From Nocardioides perillae (GTDB taxonomy: Bacteria; Actinomycetota; Actinomycetes; Propionibacteriales; Nocardioidaceae), in NCBI RefSeq assembly GCF_013409425.1, contig NZ_JACCAC010000001.1, positions 2,418,001 to 2,482,000 of the forward strand: a stretch of 64,000 bases of DNA. The letters are read 5' to 3'. This document shows positions 34,291 to 43,179 of the stretch, piece after piece. The notes under the pieces are model-generated. The model searched no databases, was not told the DNA's origin, and saw nothing but the letters and a program-made list of their open reading frames with translations. A program made the translations under genes and the position numbers. Each line of letters opens with the position of its first letter. The first letter of the stretch is position 1.

Positions 34291-34953
34291 CTACTGCGCG
34301 GCGTCGCCGGGCGCGACGCCCGGGCCCGCGACGTCGACGACGCTCTCGACGTCGACGCGGTCGAGCTCCTCGATCGTCACCTCGACGCCGGCGCGGTCGA
34401 GCAGCTCGAGCGGGCCCTCGGCGAAGGTGAGGGCACCGCGCAGCGCCGCGGGGTCGCCCACGACCTCCAGGACGTACGGCGCGCTCAGCTCGACGCCGCC
34501 CACCTCGATGCCGCCGACGGCGTCGCGGAAGGGCGTCTGCGCCACCACCCGCACGGTGTCGTCGAGCTCGATCGCCTCGGCGTAGGCGGTGCGCAGCTCC
34601 TGGACGGTGTCGACGAGGTCCTCGACCTGCAGCCGTCCCGACTCCTCGGTGAGGGTCAGGCGGAGCCCGGGCCCGGTGACGGGCACGGCGCCGGCGAGGA
34701 TCGCGAGGTCGGTCGCCTCCTCGCGGACCCGCTCGAGCGCGGCCTGGCGGCTGCGGCTGTCGGTGAGCAGGTCGTCGCGGGCGGCGCGCAGCTGCGTCAG
34801 CTCGGACTCGGCACGCTCGGCCGCGACCGAGAGGCCGGTCAGCACGTCGACGAGGTCCTGCTCCTGGTAGCCGGCGTACTCGTCCTGGGCCGCCGTGGAG
34901 CGCACCTGGGTGACGAGCGCGAAGCCGACCACGGCGAGGAGCACGGCCACCAC
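34291..34953 (-). CDS. DUF881 family envelope protein
   Basis: 220 residues: an N-terminal transmembrane anchor (VAVLLAVVGFALVTQVR), a coiled coil (about 35-75, VAAERAESELTQLRAAR), then the DUF881 domain including ILAGAVPVTGPGLRLTLTE. Function unknown; the gene is paired with sbp in many actinobacteria and firmicutes. GTG 34953 is the only plausible start after an in-frame stop at about 35052. Ribosome site unclear. Confidence 0.8.
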   Translation of the reverse strand: MVAVLLAVVGFALVTQVRSTAAQDEYAGYQEQDLVDVLTGLSVAAERAESELTQLRAARDDLLTDSRSRQAALERVREEATDLAILAGAVPVTGPGLRLTLTEESGRLQVEDLVDTVQELRTAYAEAIELDDTVRVVAQTPFRDAVGGIEVGGVELSAPYVLEVVGDPAALRGALTFAEGPLELLDRAGVEVTIEELDRVDVESVVDVAGPGVAPGDAAQ

Positions 34954-35058
34954 CGCCTGGGCGCGGGAGGGCCGCGCCGTCGCGGCCTCGGCGAGCCGGG
35001 CACGGGGATCGGCAGGGGTCTCGGTGCGGGGTCGGCGGGGGTCTCGGGCACGGGGGCC

Positions 35059-35391
35059 TCAGGCGTGGAAGAGGTGGCGGCGGATCGCGGCCACGTTGGA
35101 GAAGATGCGGATGCCGAGGACGACGATGACCCCGGTCGACAGCTGCCCACCGACGCCCAGCTTGTCGCCGAGGTAGACGATCGCGGCGGCGATGACGACG
35201 TTGCTGACGAAGGAGACGACGAAGACCTTGTCGTCGAAGATGCCGTCGAGGAAGGCGCGCAGGCCACCGAAGACCGCGTCGAGCGCCGCGACGACCGCGA
35301 TCGGCAGGTAGGGCTCGAGACCGGCCGGCACGTCGGGCTGCAGCACCAGCCCCAGCACGATGCCGACCAGCAGTCCGAGTGCGGCGATCAC
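35059..35391 (-). CDS. sbp: Small basic protein Sbp (DUF1290)
   Basis: 110 residues, four hydrophobic helices: ALGLLVGIVLGLVLQ, YLPIAVVAALDAVFGGLRA and GIRIFSNVAAIRRHLF. This matches DUF1290/SbpA, encoded next to DUF881 genes near division or envelope genes. Its GTG overlaps the pgsA stop (GTGA). Confidence 0.88.
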   Translation of the reverse strand: MIAALGLLVGIVLGLVLQPDVPAGLEPYLPIAVVAALDAVFGGLRAFLDGIFDDKVFVVSFVSNVVIAAAIVYLGDKLGVGGQLSTGVIVVLGIRIFSNVAAIRRHLFHA

Positions 35392-36032
35392 CGGTCCTCC
35401 CCCTCCCCCGTGGGCTCGCCCACCGCGGCGGCGGGGGCGCGGCGGTCCTCGTCGGCGAGCAGCTTGCGGACCTGCCAGGCGTAGAGGATGCCAGCCCACC
35501 AGTAGAGCCCGATGCCCCACACCGCGAAGGCCCAGCCGAAGACCTGCGCGAGGGAGGCGACGACACCCTCACCGTCGCCGAGCAGCAGCAGCGGGAAGGC
35601 GTAGAGCAGGTTGAAGGTCGCGGCCTTGCCGAGGAAGTGGACCGGCAGCGCGGAGTAGCCGCGGGTGCGCAGGAAGGGCACCAGGCCCCACAGGAAGAGG
35701 TCGCGGGCCGGGAGCACGACGGCGACCCACCACGGGATCACCTCGCGCAGGGCCAGGCCCACGATCACCGCGAGGATGTAGAGCCGGTCGGCGACCGGGT
35801 CGAGTATCTCCCCGATCTTCGAGGTCTGCCCGAGGCGCCGGGCGAGGTAGCCGTCGAGGAAGTCGGTGACGCCCGAGACCATGAGCACCACCAGCGCCCA
35901 GACGTCGGCCTCGGGCACGAGCACGAGCCACAGGAAGAGCGGCACACCCGCCAGCCGCAGCATGCTGAGACCGTTGGGCACGGTCCAGAGCCGCGAGGCG
36001 GCGGTGTCGTCGCTGACCACGGTGGTGCCCAC
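35388..36032 (-). CDS. pgsA: CDP-alcohol phosphatidyltransferase (PgsA-like)
   Basis: 214 residues. It has the full CDP-OH-P motif DFLDGYLARRLG ... GEILDPVADR (DG-x2-AR-x8-G-x3-D-x3-D) and six helices. It joins a CDP-diacylglycerol to an alcohol phosphate to make phospholipid; glycerol-3-phosphate is the likely acceptor. GTG 36032 follows GGGAGA closely; an upstream start at 36083 is possible. It heads the pgsA-sbp-DUF881-gcvH-garA-ftsR order known from mycobacteria. Confidence 0.85.
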   Translation of the reverse strand: MGTTVVSDDTAASRLWTVPNGLSMLRLAGVPLFLWLVLVPEADVWALVVLMVSGVTDFLDGYLARRLGQTSKIGEILDPVADRLYILAVIVGLALREVIPWWVAVVLPARDLFLWGLVPFLRTRGYSALPVHFLGKAATFNLLYAFPLLLLGDGEGVVASLAQVFGWAFAVWGIGLYWWAGILYAWQVRKLLADEDRRAPAAAVGEPTGEGEDR

Positions 36033-36095
36033 GTCTCCCGCCTGCGTGCGTGCTCGGTGGCGGCCCGGTGGCCGCGGCCACACCCTAGCCGTGGG

Positions 36096-37145
36096 TCAGA
36101 CGGTCTCGTCGTGGTGGGCGGCGTCGCGGATCTCGCCGACCAGCTCCTCCAGCACGTCCTCGAGGGTCGCCAGCCCGAGCACCGTGCCGTCGGGGTCGAC
36201 CACCTGCGCCAGGTGGGCGCCCTTGCGCTGCAGCGACTCGAGCGCGTCGTGGAGCAGCGCGTCGGAGGGCACCGTGGCGAAGGGCCGCACCCACTTGTCG
36301 TCGACGACGCGGTGGCGGCGTTCCTCGTCGGTCTCGAGCACGTCCTTGACGTGGAGGTAGCCGAGCAGGGAACCGTTGCCGGACTCGACCGGGAAGCGGC
36401 TGAAGCCCGTCGCCGCGCACAGCTCCTCCACGTCGGCGGCGGTCGCGCCGCGCGTGACCGTGGCCAGGGTGTCGAGGGGCATCACGACCTCGGCGACCTG
36501 CTTCTCGGTGAAGCCGAGCGCGCCGGCGAGGCGGTCGTACTCGTCCTCGCGGAGCAGGCCCTCGCCGCGGGACTCCTCGACCAGCGCGGCGACCTCCTCG
36601 CGCGTGAAGGACGACGACAGCTCGTCCTTGGGCTCCACGCGCAGCAGCCGCAGCACGGCGTTGGCGACCGCGTTGAGGGCGACGATGACGGGGCGCAGCA
36701 CCCGCACGACCGCCCAGATGGCGGGGCCGAGCACGAGGGCGGCCCGCTCGGGCCCGGCGAGCGCGATGTTCTTCGGCACCATCTCGCCGAGCACGACGTG
36801 GAGGTAGACCACCAGGCTCAGCGCCACCACGAAGGCGATCGGGTGCAACCAGGCGTCGGGGACGCCGGCGGCGTGCAGCACCGGCTCGAGCAGGTGCGCC
36901 ACGGCGGGCTCGCCCACGGCGCCGAGCCCGAGCGAGCAGACCGTGATGCCGAGCTGGGCGCCCGCCATGACGAGGGAGACGTTCTCCATCGCGGCGAGGG
37001 TGGTGCGGGCCATCCGCGAGCCCTCGAGCGCGCGCGGCTCGATCTGGCTGCGGCGCGCGGAGATGAGGGCGAACTCGGCGCCGACGAAGAAGGCGTTGAG
37101 GCCGAGCAGGACGACGGCCAGGACGACCGCGGCGGTGTCGCTCAC
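36096..37145 (-). CDS. CNNM/HlyC-CorC family protein with CBS domains (second copy)
   Basis: 349 residues. The DUF21/CNNM membrane domain has VLLGLNAFFVGAEFALISAR and LGEMVPKNIALA. Paired CBS domains follow (about 200-330), ending LATLEDVLEELVGEIRD. There is no separate C-terminal CorC_HlyC domain, so it is shorter than its upstream paralogue. Family members are linked to Mg2+/Na+ transport. It overlaps the first copy by GTGA. Confidence 0.87.
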   Translation of the reverse strand: MSDTAAVVLAVVLLGLNAFFVGAEFALISARRSQIEPRALEGSRMARTTLAAMENVSLVMAGAQLGITVCSLGLGAVGEPAVAHLLEPVLHAAGVPDAWLHPIAFVVALSLVVYLHVVLGEMVPKNIALAGPERAALVLGPAIWAVVRVLRPVIVALNAVANAVLRLLRVEPKDELSSSFTREEVAALVEESRGEGLLREDEYDRLAGALGFTEKQVAEVVMPLDTLATVTRGATAADVEELCAATGFSRFPVESGNGSLLGYLHVKDVLETDEERRHRVVDDKWVRPFATVPSDALLHDALESLQRKGAHLAQVVDPDGTVLGLATLEDVLEELVGEIRDAAHHDETV

Positions 37146-38539
37146 CGGTCCGCCTCCCCTGCTCGACCGGCAGCCCCGGCCCCGGCGCGCGCGGCCGGCG
37201 CCTCCTCGGGGCCGTGCACGCGCAGCGTCAGCCGGTCCACCCGCAGGCCGTCCATCCGCTCCACCGTGAGGACCGCGAGGCGCTCGCGGGGCTCGTCGGG
37301 GTCGCTGCGGTCGGGCACGGACACCTCGGCGAGGTCGCCCGGGGTCGGCACGCGGCCGAGCTGGCGCACGACGAGGCCCGCGACGGTGTCGTAGTCCTCG
37401 TGGGTCGGCAGCTCGACGCCGGTGGCGTCCTCCACCTCGTCGGGGCGCAGCAGGCCCGAGAGCGACCAGGACCCGTCGCGGCGCGCCTGCACCCGGGCCC
37501 CGAGGCGGTCGTGCTCGTCGGCGATGTCGCCCACGATCTCCTCCACCACGTCCTCGAGCGTGACGATGCCGGCGTGCCCGCCGTACTCGTCGAGCACGAC
37601 GGCCATCTGGAAGCCGTCCTCGCGCAGCAGCGCGAGCAGCGGGTCGAGCCGCAGCGAGTCGGGCACGACGATCGGGCGGACCATCACGTGCTTGACCCGG
37701 GTGGTGGCCCGCTCGTGCACCGGCAGCGCGACGGCGTGCTTGACGTGGACCGTGCCGACGACCGCGTCCTCGGCGTCGAGCACCGGGAAGCGGGAGTGCC
37801 CGGTCGCGCGGGCCGCCTCGATCACGGCCTCGACGCGGTCGGAGGCCTCGATCGTCGTGGTGCGCACGCGCGGCGTCATGATCTCGCCGGCGGTGCGGGT
37901 CGCGAACTCCACCGAGCGCTCCATCAGCTCGGCGGTGTCGGCGTCGAGCGTGCCCTGGTCGGCCGAGCGCGAGATGAGGGAGGCCAGCTCCTGGCTGGAG
38001 CGCGCCGAGCGCAGCTCCTCCTGCGGCTCCAGGCCGAGGCGGCGCACGAGCGCGTTGGCCGAGCCGTTGAGCCCACGGATGGGCAGGGCGATCGCGGCCG
38101 TGAAGCCCCGCTGCAGCCGCTGGGTGGCGCGGGCGGTCTCGAGCGGCCGGGCGATCGCGAGGTTCTTCGGCACGAGCTCGCCGAAGATCATGGTCAGCGC
38201 GGTGCCGAGCGCCAGCCCCGTGGCGAGCGCCACCGGGGTCACCGTCGACTCCGGCAGACCGGTGGCCAGCATCGGCCCGCGCACGATCGTGGCGATCGCC
38301 GGCTCGGCCAGGAAGCCGATGGCCAGGTTGGTCACGGTGATGCCGACCTGGGCGCCGGAGAGCTGGGTCGAGAGGGTGCGCAGCGCCTGCTGCACACCGG
38401 CCGCGCCGGCATCGCCCTCGGCGGCCGCGCGCTCGACGGTGGCGCGGTCGACCGCGACGAGGGAGAACTCCGCGGCGACGAAGACGCCGCACGCCGCGAC
38501 GAGCAGCAGGGAGACCCCGAGCAGGATCCAGGGAGTCAT
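37142..38539 (-). CDS. CNNM/HlyC-CorC family protein (first copy)
   Basis: 465 residues: four-helix CNNM domain (FVAAEFSLVAVDRATVE, FGELVPKNLAIARP), two CBS domains (about 205-330), and a C-terminal CorC_HlyC domain with ATGVELPTHEDYDTVAGLVV. Probable Mg2+ efflux or homeostasis. A 110-base leader with a ribosome-site-masking helix precedes it. The paralogue downstream suggests the two act as a heteromer. Confidence 0.89.
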   Translation of the reverse strand: MTPWILLGVSLLLVAACGVFVAAEFSLVAVDRATVERAAAEGDAGAAGVQQALRTLSTQLSGAQVGITVTNLAIGFLAEPAIATIVRGPMLATGLPESTVTPVALATGLALGTALTMIFGELVPKNLAIARPLETARATQRLQRGFTAAIALPIRGLNGSANALVRRLGLEPQEELRSARSSQELASLISRSADQGTLDADTAELMERSVEFATRTAGEIMTPRVRTTTIEASDRVEAVIEAARATGHSRFPVLDAEDAVVGTVHVKHAVALPVHERATTRVKHVMVRPIVVPDSLRLDPLLALLREDGFQMAVVLDEYGGHAGIVTLEDVVEEIVGDIADEHDRLGARVQARRDGSWSLSGLLRPDEVEDATGVELPTHEDYDTVAGLVVRQLGRVPTPGDLAEVSVPDRSDPDEPRERLAVLTVERMDGLRVDRLTLRVHGPEEAPAARAGAGAAGRAGEADR

Positions 38540-38664
38540 CGGCGCTCTCCCCTCGCCTCAGGACCGTGCGGTGCGCGGTGGGGGGAGAGCTGCGGACTTT
38601 GGGAGCCGTCCATGAGCGGGCGCTGGTGCCTCTCGAGGTGGGGGTGCGAACCCCGCGGAGTCTA
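38540..38664 (-). promoter_or_regulatory. Candidate cis-acting RNA leader of the CNNM operon
   Basis: On the minus strand TAGACT (38659-38664) is a -10 box that would give a ~112-base leader. The ribosome site GGGGAGAGC (38544-38552) is exactly complementary to GCTCTCCCC (38582-38590), a 9-bp masking helix. A second hairpin GGGG-TTCGCA-CCCC lies near the 5' end. The middle region was not matched to a known riboswitch. Confidence 0.5.
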
Positions 38665-38820
38665 GCGACCGGGCCCCCCTGCACGTCACCTCCGGGGAGG
38701 TGCCGCCCCGCCCGCCGCCCCGCCCGCCACCCGGCCCGCGGCCGACCGGTCCAGCCCGGACCTCAAGGAATCCTCAAGTCGGCGCGGCGGCGACCGATGA
38801 CCGGGGTGATCCGACCCCGC

Positions 38821-38868
38821 CCTGACGCACCAGCCCTGACGCACCAGCCCCGACGCACCAGCCCCGAC
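38821..38868. repeat. 14-bp tandem repeat before the DUF1800 gene
   Basis: Three units of CCYGACGCACCAGC (38821-38862) and a partial fourth. It ends a few bases before GGAGGAG, the ribosome site of the next gene. Confidence 0.85.
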
Positions 38869-38885
38869 GGAGGAGCAGGCACCCC

Positions 38886-40322
38886 ATGGCCACCGCCCCC
38901 CGCGCCACCCCGTTCTCGCGCCACCTCGCGAACCGCTTCGGCTACGGCTGGACGCCCGCCCTGCAGCGGCAGGTGGACCGCGCCGGTGGGCCGGCGCGCT
39001 GGTTCGAGCAGCAGCTCACCGGCGTCGGGGTCAGCGACGCCTTCCACGACACCTCGCGCGGCTGGTGGCCCTCGCTGACGCTCAGCGGGCCGCAGATCTG
39101 GGCTCGTCACCAAGCCGGCGTGCAGGAGTACTGGCGCGCGACCTCGGACTACCAGCGCTGGGTCCTGGCCCGCCGGATCCACTCCGAGCGCCAGGTGCTC
39201 GAGGCCATGACCGACTTCTGGGAGAACCACCTGCACGTGCCGGCCGTCGGCGAGGCGCAGGCGATGTACCGCGCGTCGTACGGCGCCGCCATCCGTGCCC
39301 ACGCCCTCGGCTCCTTCGAGGACCTCCTGCATGCGGCCATCACCCACCCCGCCATGGGGTGCTACCTCAACAACGCGGTGTCGACGGCGAAGGCGCCGAA
39401 CGAGGACCTCGGTCGCGAGCTGCTCGAGGTGCACACCCTCGGCCGGGGCAACCACACCGAGGACGACGTGAAGGCCTCCGCGCGCATCCTGACCGGCTGG
39501 CGCGTGGCGCTGTGGCGGGACTGGACGCACGGCTACGACCCGGCCTCCCACTGGGTCGGCCCCGTGCGCGTGGCCGGCTTCGAGCACCCCAACGCCGACC
39601 CCGACGGCCGCGCGGTGACCCGCGCCTACCTGCGCCACCTCGCCCACCACCCGGCCACCGCCCGTCGGATCGCGCGCCGGCTCGCGCTCCGCTTCGTCTC
39701 CGACGACCCGTCGGCCGCCCTGGTGGAGCACCTCGCGCAGACCTACCTGCAGCACGGCACCGAGGTGAAGCCGGTGCTCCGAGCGCTGGTGGCCCACCCC
39801 GAGTTCCGACGCTCGGCGGGGCGCAAGGTGCGCACCCCCGAGGAGGACGTGGTCGCGACCTACCGCGTGCTCGGTGTCCGCCTGGCGCGTCCCACCGACG
39901 ACGAGTCGGCCGCCAACGCCCTGCTCTGGCAGACCGGCAACATCGGCCTGCAGCCCTTCGCCTGGCCGCGCCCCGACGGTCGCCCCGACGTCGCGGAGGC
40001 GTGGAGCAGCACCGCACGGGTGCTCGCCTCCTTCGACGTGCACGTCGCGCTGGCCGGCGGGTGGTGGCCGCGCGAGCAGGTCTCCCACCGTCCCGCCCGC
40101 TCCTGGCTGCCCGCCCGGCGCGTCCGCTTCGCGGGCCTGGTCGACCACCTCTCGCGCTCCCTGCTGGGCCGACCGGCGAGCCCGACGCTCCAGCGCGCCT
40201 GCCGCGAGGTCGTCGGCGTCGGCGCCCGCGAGGTCGTCGACGCCTCCCACGGCGTCGTGCGCTGGGACATGTGGCGCCTCCTCACGACCGTGCTCGACTC
40301 CCCCGCCCACATGAGCAGGTGA
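38886..40322 (+). CDS. DUF1800 family protein
   Basis: 478 residues. DUF1800 features: HLANRFGYGWTPAL near the start, MTDFWENHLHVPAVG, and LGRELLEVHTLGRGNHTEDDVKA. Function unknown, but nearly always paired with a DUF1501 gene. There is no clear signal peptide; the partner carries a Tat signal, and export as a pair is possible. Four bases separate the genes. Confidence 0.88.
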   Translation: MATAPRATPFSRHLANRFGYGWTPALQRQVDRAGGPARWFEQQLTGVGVSDAFHDTSRGWWPSLTLSGPQIWARHQAGVQEYWRATSDYQRWVLARRIHSERQVLEAMTDFWENHLHVPAVGEAQAMYRASYGAAIRAHALGSFEDLLHAAITHPAMGCYLNNAVSTAKAPNEDLGRELLEVHTLGRGNHTEDDVKASARILTGWRVALWRDWTHGYDPASHWVGPVRVAGFEHPNADPDGRAVTRAYLRHLAHHPATARRIARRLALRFVSDDPSAALVEHLAQTYLQHGTEVKPVLRALVAHPEFRRSAGRKVRTPEEDVVATYRVLGVRLARPTDDESAANALLWQTGNIGLQPFAWPRPDGRPDVAEAWSSTARVLASFDVHVALAGGWWPREQVSHRPARSWLPARRVRFAGLVDHLSRSLLGRPASPTLQRACREVVGVGAREVVDASHGVVRWDMWRLLTTVLDSPAHMSR

Positions 40323-40326
40323 CCCG

Positions 40327-41628
40327 ATGACGCTGTGTCCACCCCAGGGCCCCACCCCGACCGCGACGCCCGCGGGCGCCGGCTGCTGCGAGGAGTACGC
40401 CGGGCTCACCCGCCGCGGCCTGCTGCGGGCCGGCGGGCTCGCCGCCGCCACCGGTGCGCTCACCGCGACCTTCGGTGCGACGACGACGCAGACGGCGTAC
40501 GCCGCGACCCGCTCGGCCCCGCGCACGCTCGTGCTGCTCTCGCTGCGGGGGGCGGCCGACGGGCTCTCGCTCGTGGTGCCCCACGCCGACCCCGTCTACT
40601 ACGCCGCGCGCCCGCGCATCGCGGTGCCGAAGGCCTCCCTGCTGGCCGTCGACGCGCAGTTCGGCCTGCACCCGTCGCTGGCACCCCTGCTGCCGATGTG
40701 GCAGCAGGGCAAGGTGGCCGCCGTCCACGCGGTGGGGCTGCCCGCACCGAACCGCTCGCACTTCTCCGCGATGGAGGAGGTCGAGGACGCCGACCCCGGC
40801 TCGTCGGCTCGGGTCGGCTGGCTCAACCGGCTGATCGGGCGCGACGGGTGGGAGCACCCGCTGCGCGGGATGCACCTCGGCGACGCCGTGCCGCCCACGA
40901 CGCTGGTGGGCCCGCGCCCGACCTTCGCCGCCACCTCGGTCGAGCGTGTCGAGGTGGCCGCGGCCGGCGACGACGACGGCGAGCGGGGACAGCGACGCCT
41001 GCGGGGCCTGCGCACCACCTGGGGCGGCGCCGGCGGGCCGCTGGGCCAGGGTGCGCGCTCGGCGCTGGGCGCGGTGGCCGACTTCCGGCCCGCCCGCACC
41101 AGCCCGGAGGCCCCGCGCGGCGGCGCGGTCTACCCCGACTCCGACCTGGGCCAGGCACTCGCCTCGGCCGCCCGCACGATCCGCGCCGACGTCGGCGCGG
41201 AGGTGATCACGGTCGACCACGGCTCCTGGGACATGCACACCGACGTGGGCAACCTGGAGTGGGGCGACATGAAGAACAAGGCCACCGACCTCGCCAAGAG
41301 CCTCGCGGCCTTCTTCACCGACCTCGGCGCGCTCGGCGACCAGGTCACGGTCGTGACCGTCAGCGAGTTCGGTCGACGGGTCAAGGAGAACGCCAACTGG
41401 GGCCTGGACCACGGCCACGGCACCGTGATGCTCGCGCTCGGCGGCGGGGTCAAGGGCGGCTACGTCGGGCGGTGGCCCGGGCTGCAGAACACCGTCGACG
41501 CCGACGTGCTCGTGACCACCGACTACCGCAGCGTGCTGGCGGAGCTCGTCACGACGCGCTTCGGGGCGTCGAGTGCGCAGGTCTTCCCGGGCTTCACCCC
41601 GGAGACGGTCGGCGTCTTCCGCGCCTGA
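40327..41628 (+). CDS. DUF1501 family protein with Tat signal
   Basis: 433 residues. The twin-arginine signal is LTRRGLLRAGGLAAATGAL and processing is predicted near AYA-AT. The DUF1501 domain follows: LVLLSLRGAADGLSLVVPHA, RSHFSAMEE, HGSWDMHTD and VSEFGRRVKEN, resembling sulfatase/phosphatase folds. Exported folded through Tat. Operon partner of the DUF1800 gene. Confidence 0.9.
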   Translation: MTLCPPQGPTPTATPAGAGCCEEYAGLTRRGLLRAGGLAAATGALTATFGATTTQTAYAATRSAPRTLVLLSLRGAADGLSLVVPHADPVYYAARPRIAVPKASLLAVDAQFGLHPSLAPLLPMWQQGKVAAVHAVGLPAPNRSHFSAMEEVEDADPGSSARVGWLNRLIGRDGWEHPLRGMHLGDAVPPTTLVGPRPTFAATSVERVEVAAAGDDDGERGQRRLRGLRTTWGGAGGPLGQGARSALGAVADFRPARTSPEAPRGGAVYPDSDLGQALASAARTIRADVGAEVITVDHGSWDMHTDVGNLEWGDMKNKATDLAKSLAAFFTDLGALGDQVTVVTVSEFGRRVKENANWGLDHGHGTVMLALGGGVKGGYVGRWPGLQNTVDADVLVTTDYRSVLAELVTTRFGASSAQVFPGFTPETVGVFRA

Positions 41629-41652
41629 GCGTCCCCGGGGCGCGCCCGTGGG

Positions 41653-42195
41653 TCACTCGCTGGCGCCGTCGGAGGGCTCGGCACCCTCGCTCGCGCCGCT
41701 GTCGTCGAGGTCGATCCCGCACTCGCTCTGGGCGTGCTCGGAGATCGCGTCGCCGGCCTCCTCGACCTCGGCCGAGCTGAACGACTGCATCTCGGTGGCG
41801 AGCTGCTGCAGCTTGGCCATGTCGACGCCCTCGGGCACCTCGCCGGCGCTGAGCTGCTCGAGGTCGGCCAGCTCCAGGCCGGCGTCGGCCAGGGAGGTCT
41901 CGAGGCCGGTGAGGGTCTCGTCGAGCACCCGCCAGTCGGCCGCGACCTCGTCGGGGGCCTGCTCGGCGAGCTCGCCGATGACCTGGAAGGTCTGCTCGAA
42001 CTGCGCCACGTCGCCCTGCTCGAGGGCGTCGATGTCCTCCTTGGCCTGCTCGAGGGCCGCGCAGTAGTCGTCGGTGGCGCCACCACCCGACCCGCCGGAT
42101 CCCTCCGCCGAGGAGCCGCCGTCGTCGCCGCCGCAGCCGGCGAGGACGCCGGCCAGGAGCACGGCCGAGGCGGACAGGGCGAGGTTGCGCTTCAC
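41653..42195 (-). CDS. Hypothetical lipoprotein, 180 aa
   Basis: Signal peptide KRNLALSASAVLLAGVLAGC with lipobox LAGC. A Gly/Ser linker GGSSAEGSGGSGGGATDD leads into a helical acidic domain (AALEQAKEDIDALEQGDVAQ), ending GASEGAEPSDGASE. GTG 42195 has GGAGGT upstream. No family recognised beyond actinobacterial lipoproteins of this design. Confidence 0.8.
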   Translation of the reverse strand: MKRNLALSASAVLLAGVLAGCGGDDGGSSAEGSGGSGGGATDDYCAALEQAKEDIDALEQGDVAQFEQTFQVIGELAEQAPDEVAADWRVLDETLTGLETSLADAGLELADLEQLSAGEVPEGVDMAKLQQLATEMQSFSSAEVEEAGDAISEHAQSECGIDLDDSGASEGAEPSDGASE

Positions 42196-42423
42196 GTGGG
42201 ACCTCCAGGTCGACGTCCCGGAGCTGCCCCGGGCTCGGGTCCACTCTGCCGCCTGCACGGGGGCGCGTCCAACTGCACCCCCTCGTCGCGGGGGTGCGGC
42301 GCGGTCTCCGAGCGTGCCCGGCCAGTGGGCTCTCAGCGCACGCTGGGCGAGCGCTCAGGAACCCCGCCTAGCGTCGCCGACGCCCCGACGACGACCGGCC
42401 CGCGACGCGGGCGAGGAGGACAC

Positions 42424-43179
42424 GTGAGCACGCGCTCGACCCCCACCGACCCCCGCGGCTCCGCCCGCGAGACCGCGGCGGCACTGCACCGCGAGCAGGA
42501 GCGCGGACGTCGCCGGCGGGCCGCGCTCGTGCAGGGCGGTGTGGTGCTCGCGCTGGTCGCCGTCGTGCTGGTCGCCACCGTGGCGGTGCTCGCCGCGCGC
42601 GACCGGGCCGCGGAGCCGGCCGCGGTCCCGTCCGGCGTCGGCGCCGACGGCACGGTCACCGTCGGATCCCCCGACGCCCCCGTGACCGTGCGGCTGGTCG
42701 AGGACTTCCAGTGCCCGGCGTGCGGCGCCTTCGAGGCGGCCGTCGGCGACCAGCTGGACACGTGGGTCGAGTCGGGCCAGGTGCAGGTGGAGCACCGCCC
42801 GATCGCGTTCCTCGACCGGGCGTCCACCACGGAGTACTCCAGCCGCGCGCTGGGGGTCGCCCTCGCCGTGCTCGAGGACGCCGGGCCCGACGCCTACGCC
42901 GAGGTCCACGACCTGCTCTTCGCCTCCCAGCCGCCCGAGGGCGGTGCGGGCCTGGACGACGAGCGTCTCGTCGACCTGGCCGTCCGGGCCGGCGCGGACG
43001 AGGCGGCCGTCGCCGCGGCCGCGGAGGAGCGGCCCTACGACGCGTGGATCGACGAGGCCACCGAGGCCGCCTTCGAGGACGGCGTGACCGGCACGCCCAC
43101 CGTGCTGGTCGACGGCGAGGAGGTCGAGGCGAGCCCGCAGGCGCTCGTCGCGGCGGTCGAGGCCGCCCTCGCCTCGTGA
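42424..43179 (+). CDS. DsbA-like membrane-anchored thiol oxidoreductase
   Basis: 251 residues: a cytoplasmic Arg-rich N terminus, one helix (ALVQGGVVLALVAVVLVATV), then an extracytoplasmic thioredoxin-fold domain with active site FQCPACGAF and cis-Pro in GVTGTPTVLVDG. It introduces or rearranges disulfides in exported proteins. GTG 42424 has GAGGAGG upstream; TAGCGT at 42369-42374 is a possible -10. Overlaps the VKOR gene by GTGA, its expected re-oxidation partner. Confidence 0.9.
   Translation: MSTRSTPTDPRGSARETAAALHREQERGRRRRAALVQGGVVLALVAVVLVATVAVLAARDRAAEPAAVPSGVGADGTVTVGSPDAPVTVRLVEDFQCPACGAFEAAVGDQLDTWVESGQVQVEHRPIAFLDRASTTEYSSRALGVALAVLEDAGPDAYAEVHDLLFASQPPEGGAGLDDERLVDLAVRAGADEAAVAAAAEERPYDAWIDEATEAAFEDGVTGTPTVLVDGEEVEASPQALVAAVEAALAS

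Noticed and set aside
38540..38664. M-box Mg2+ riboswitch
   Set aside because: The leader lacks the conserved M-box helices I could recall; only ribosome-site masking is supported.
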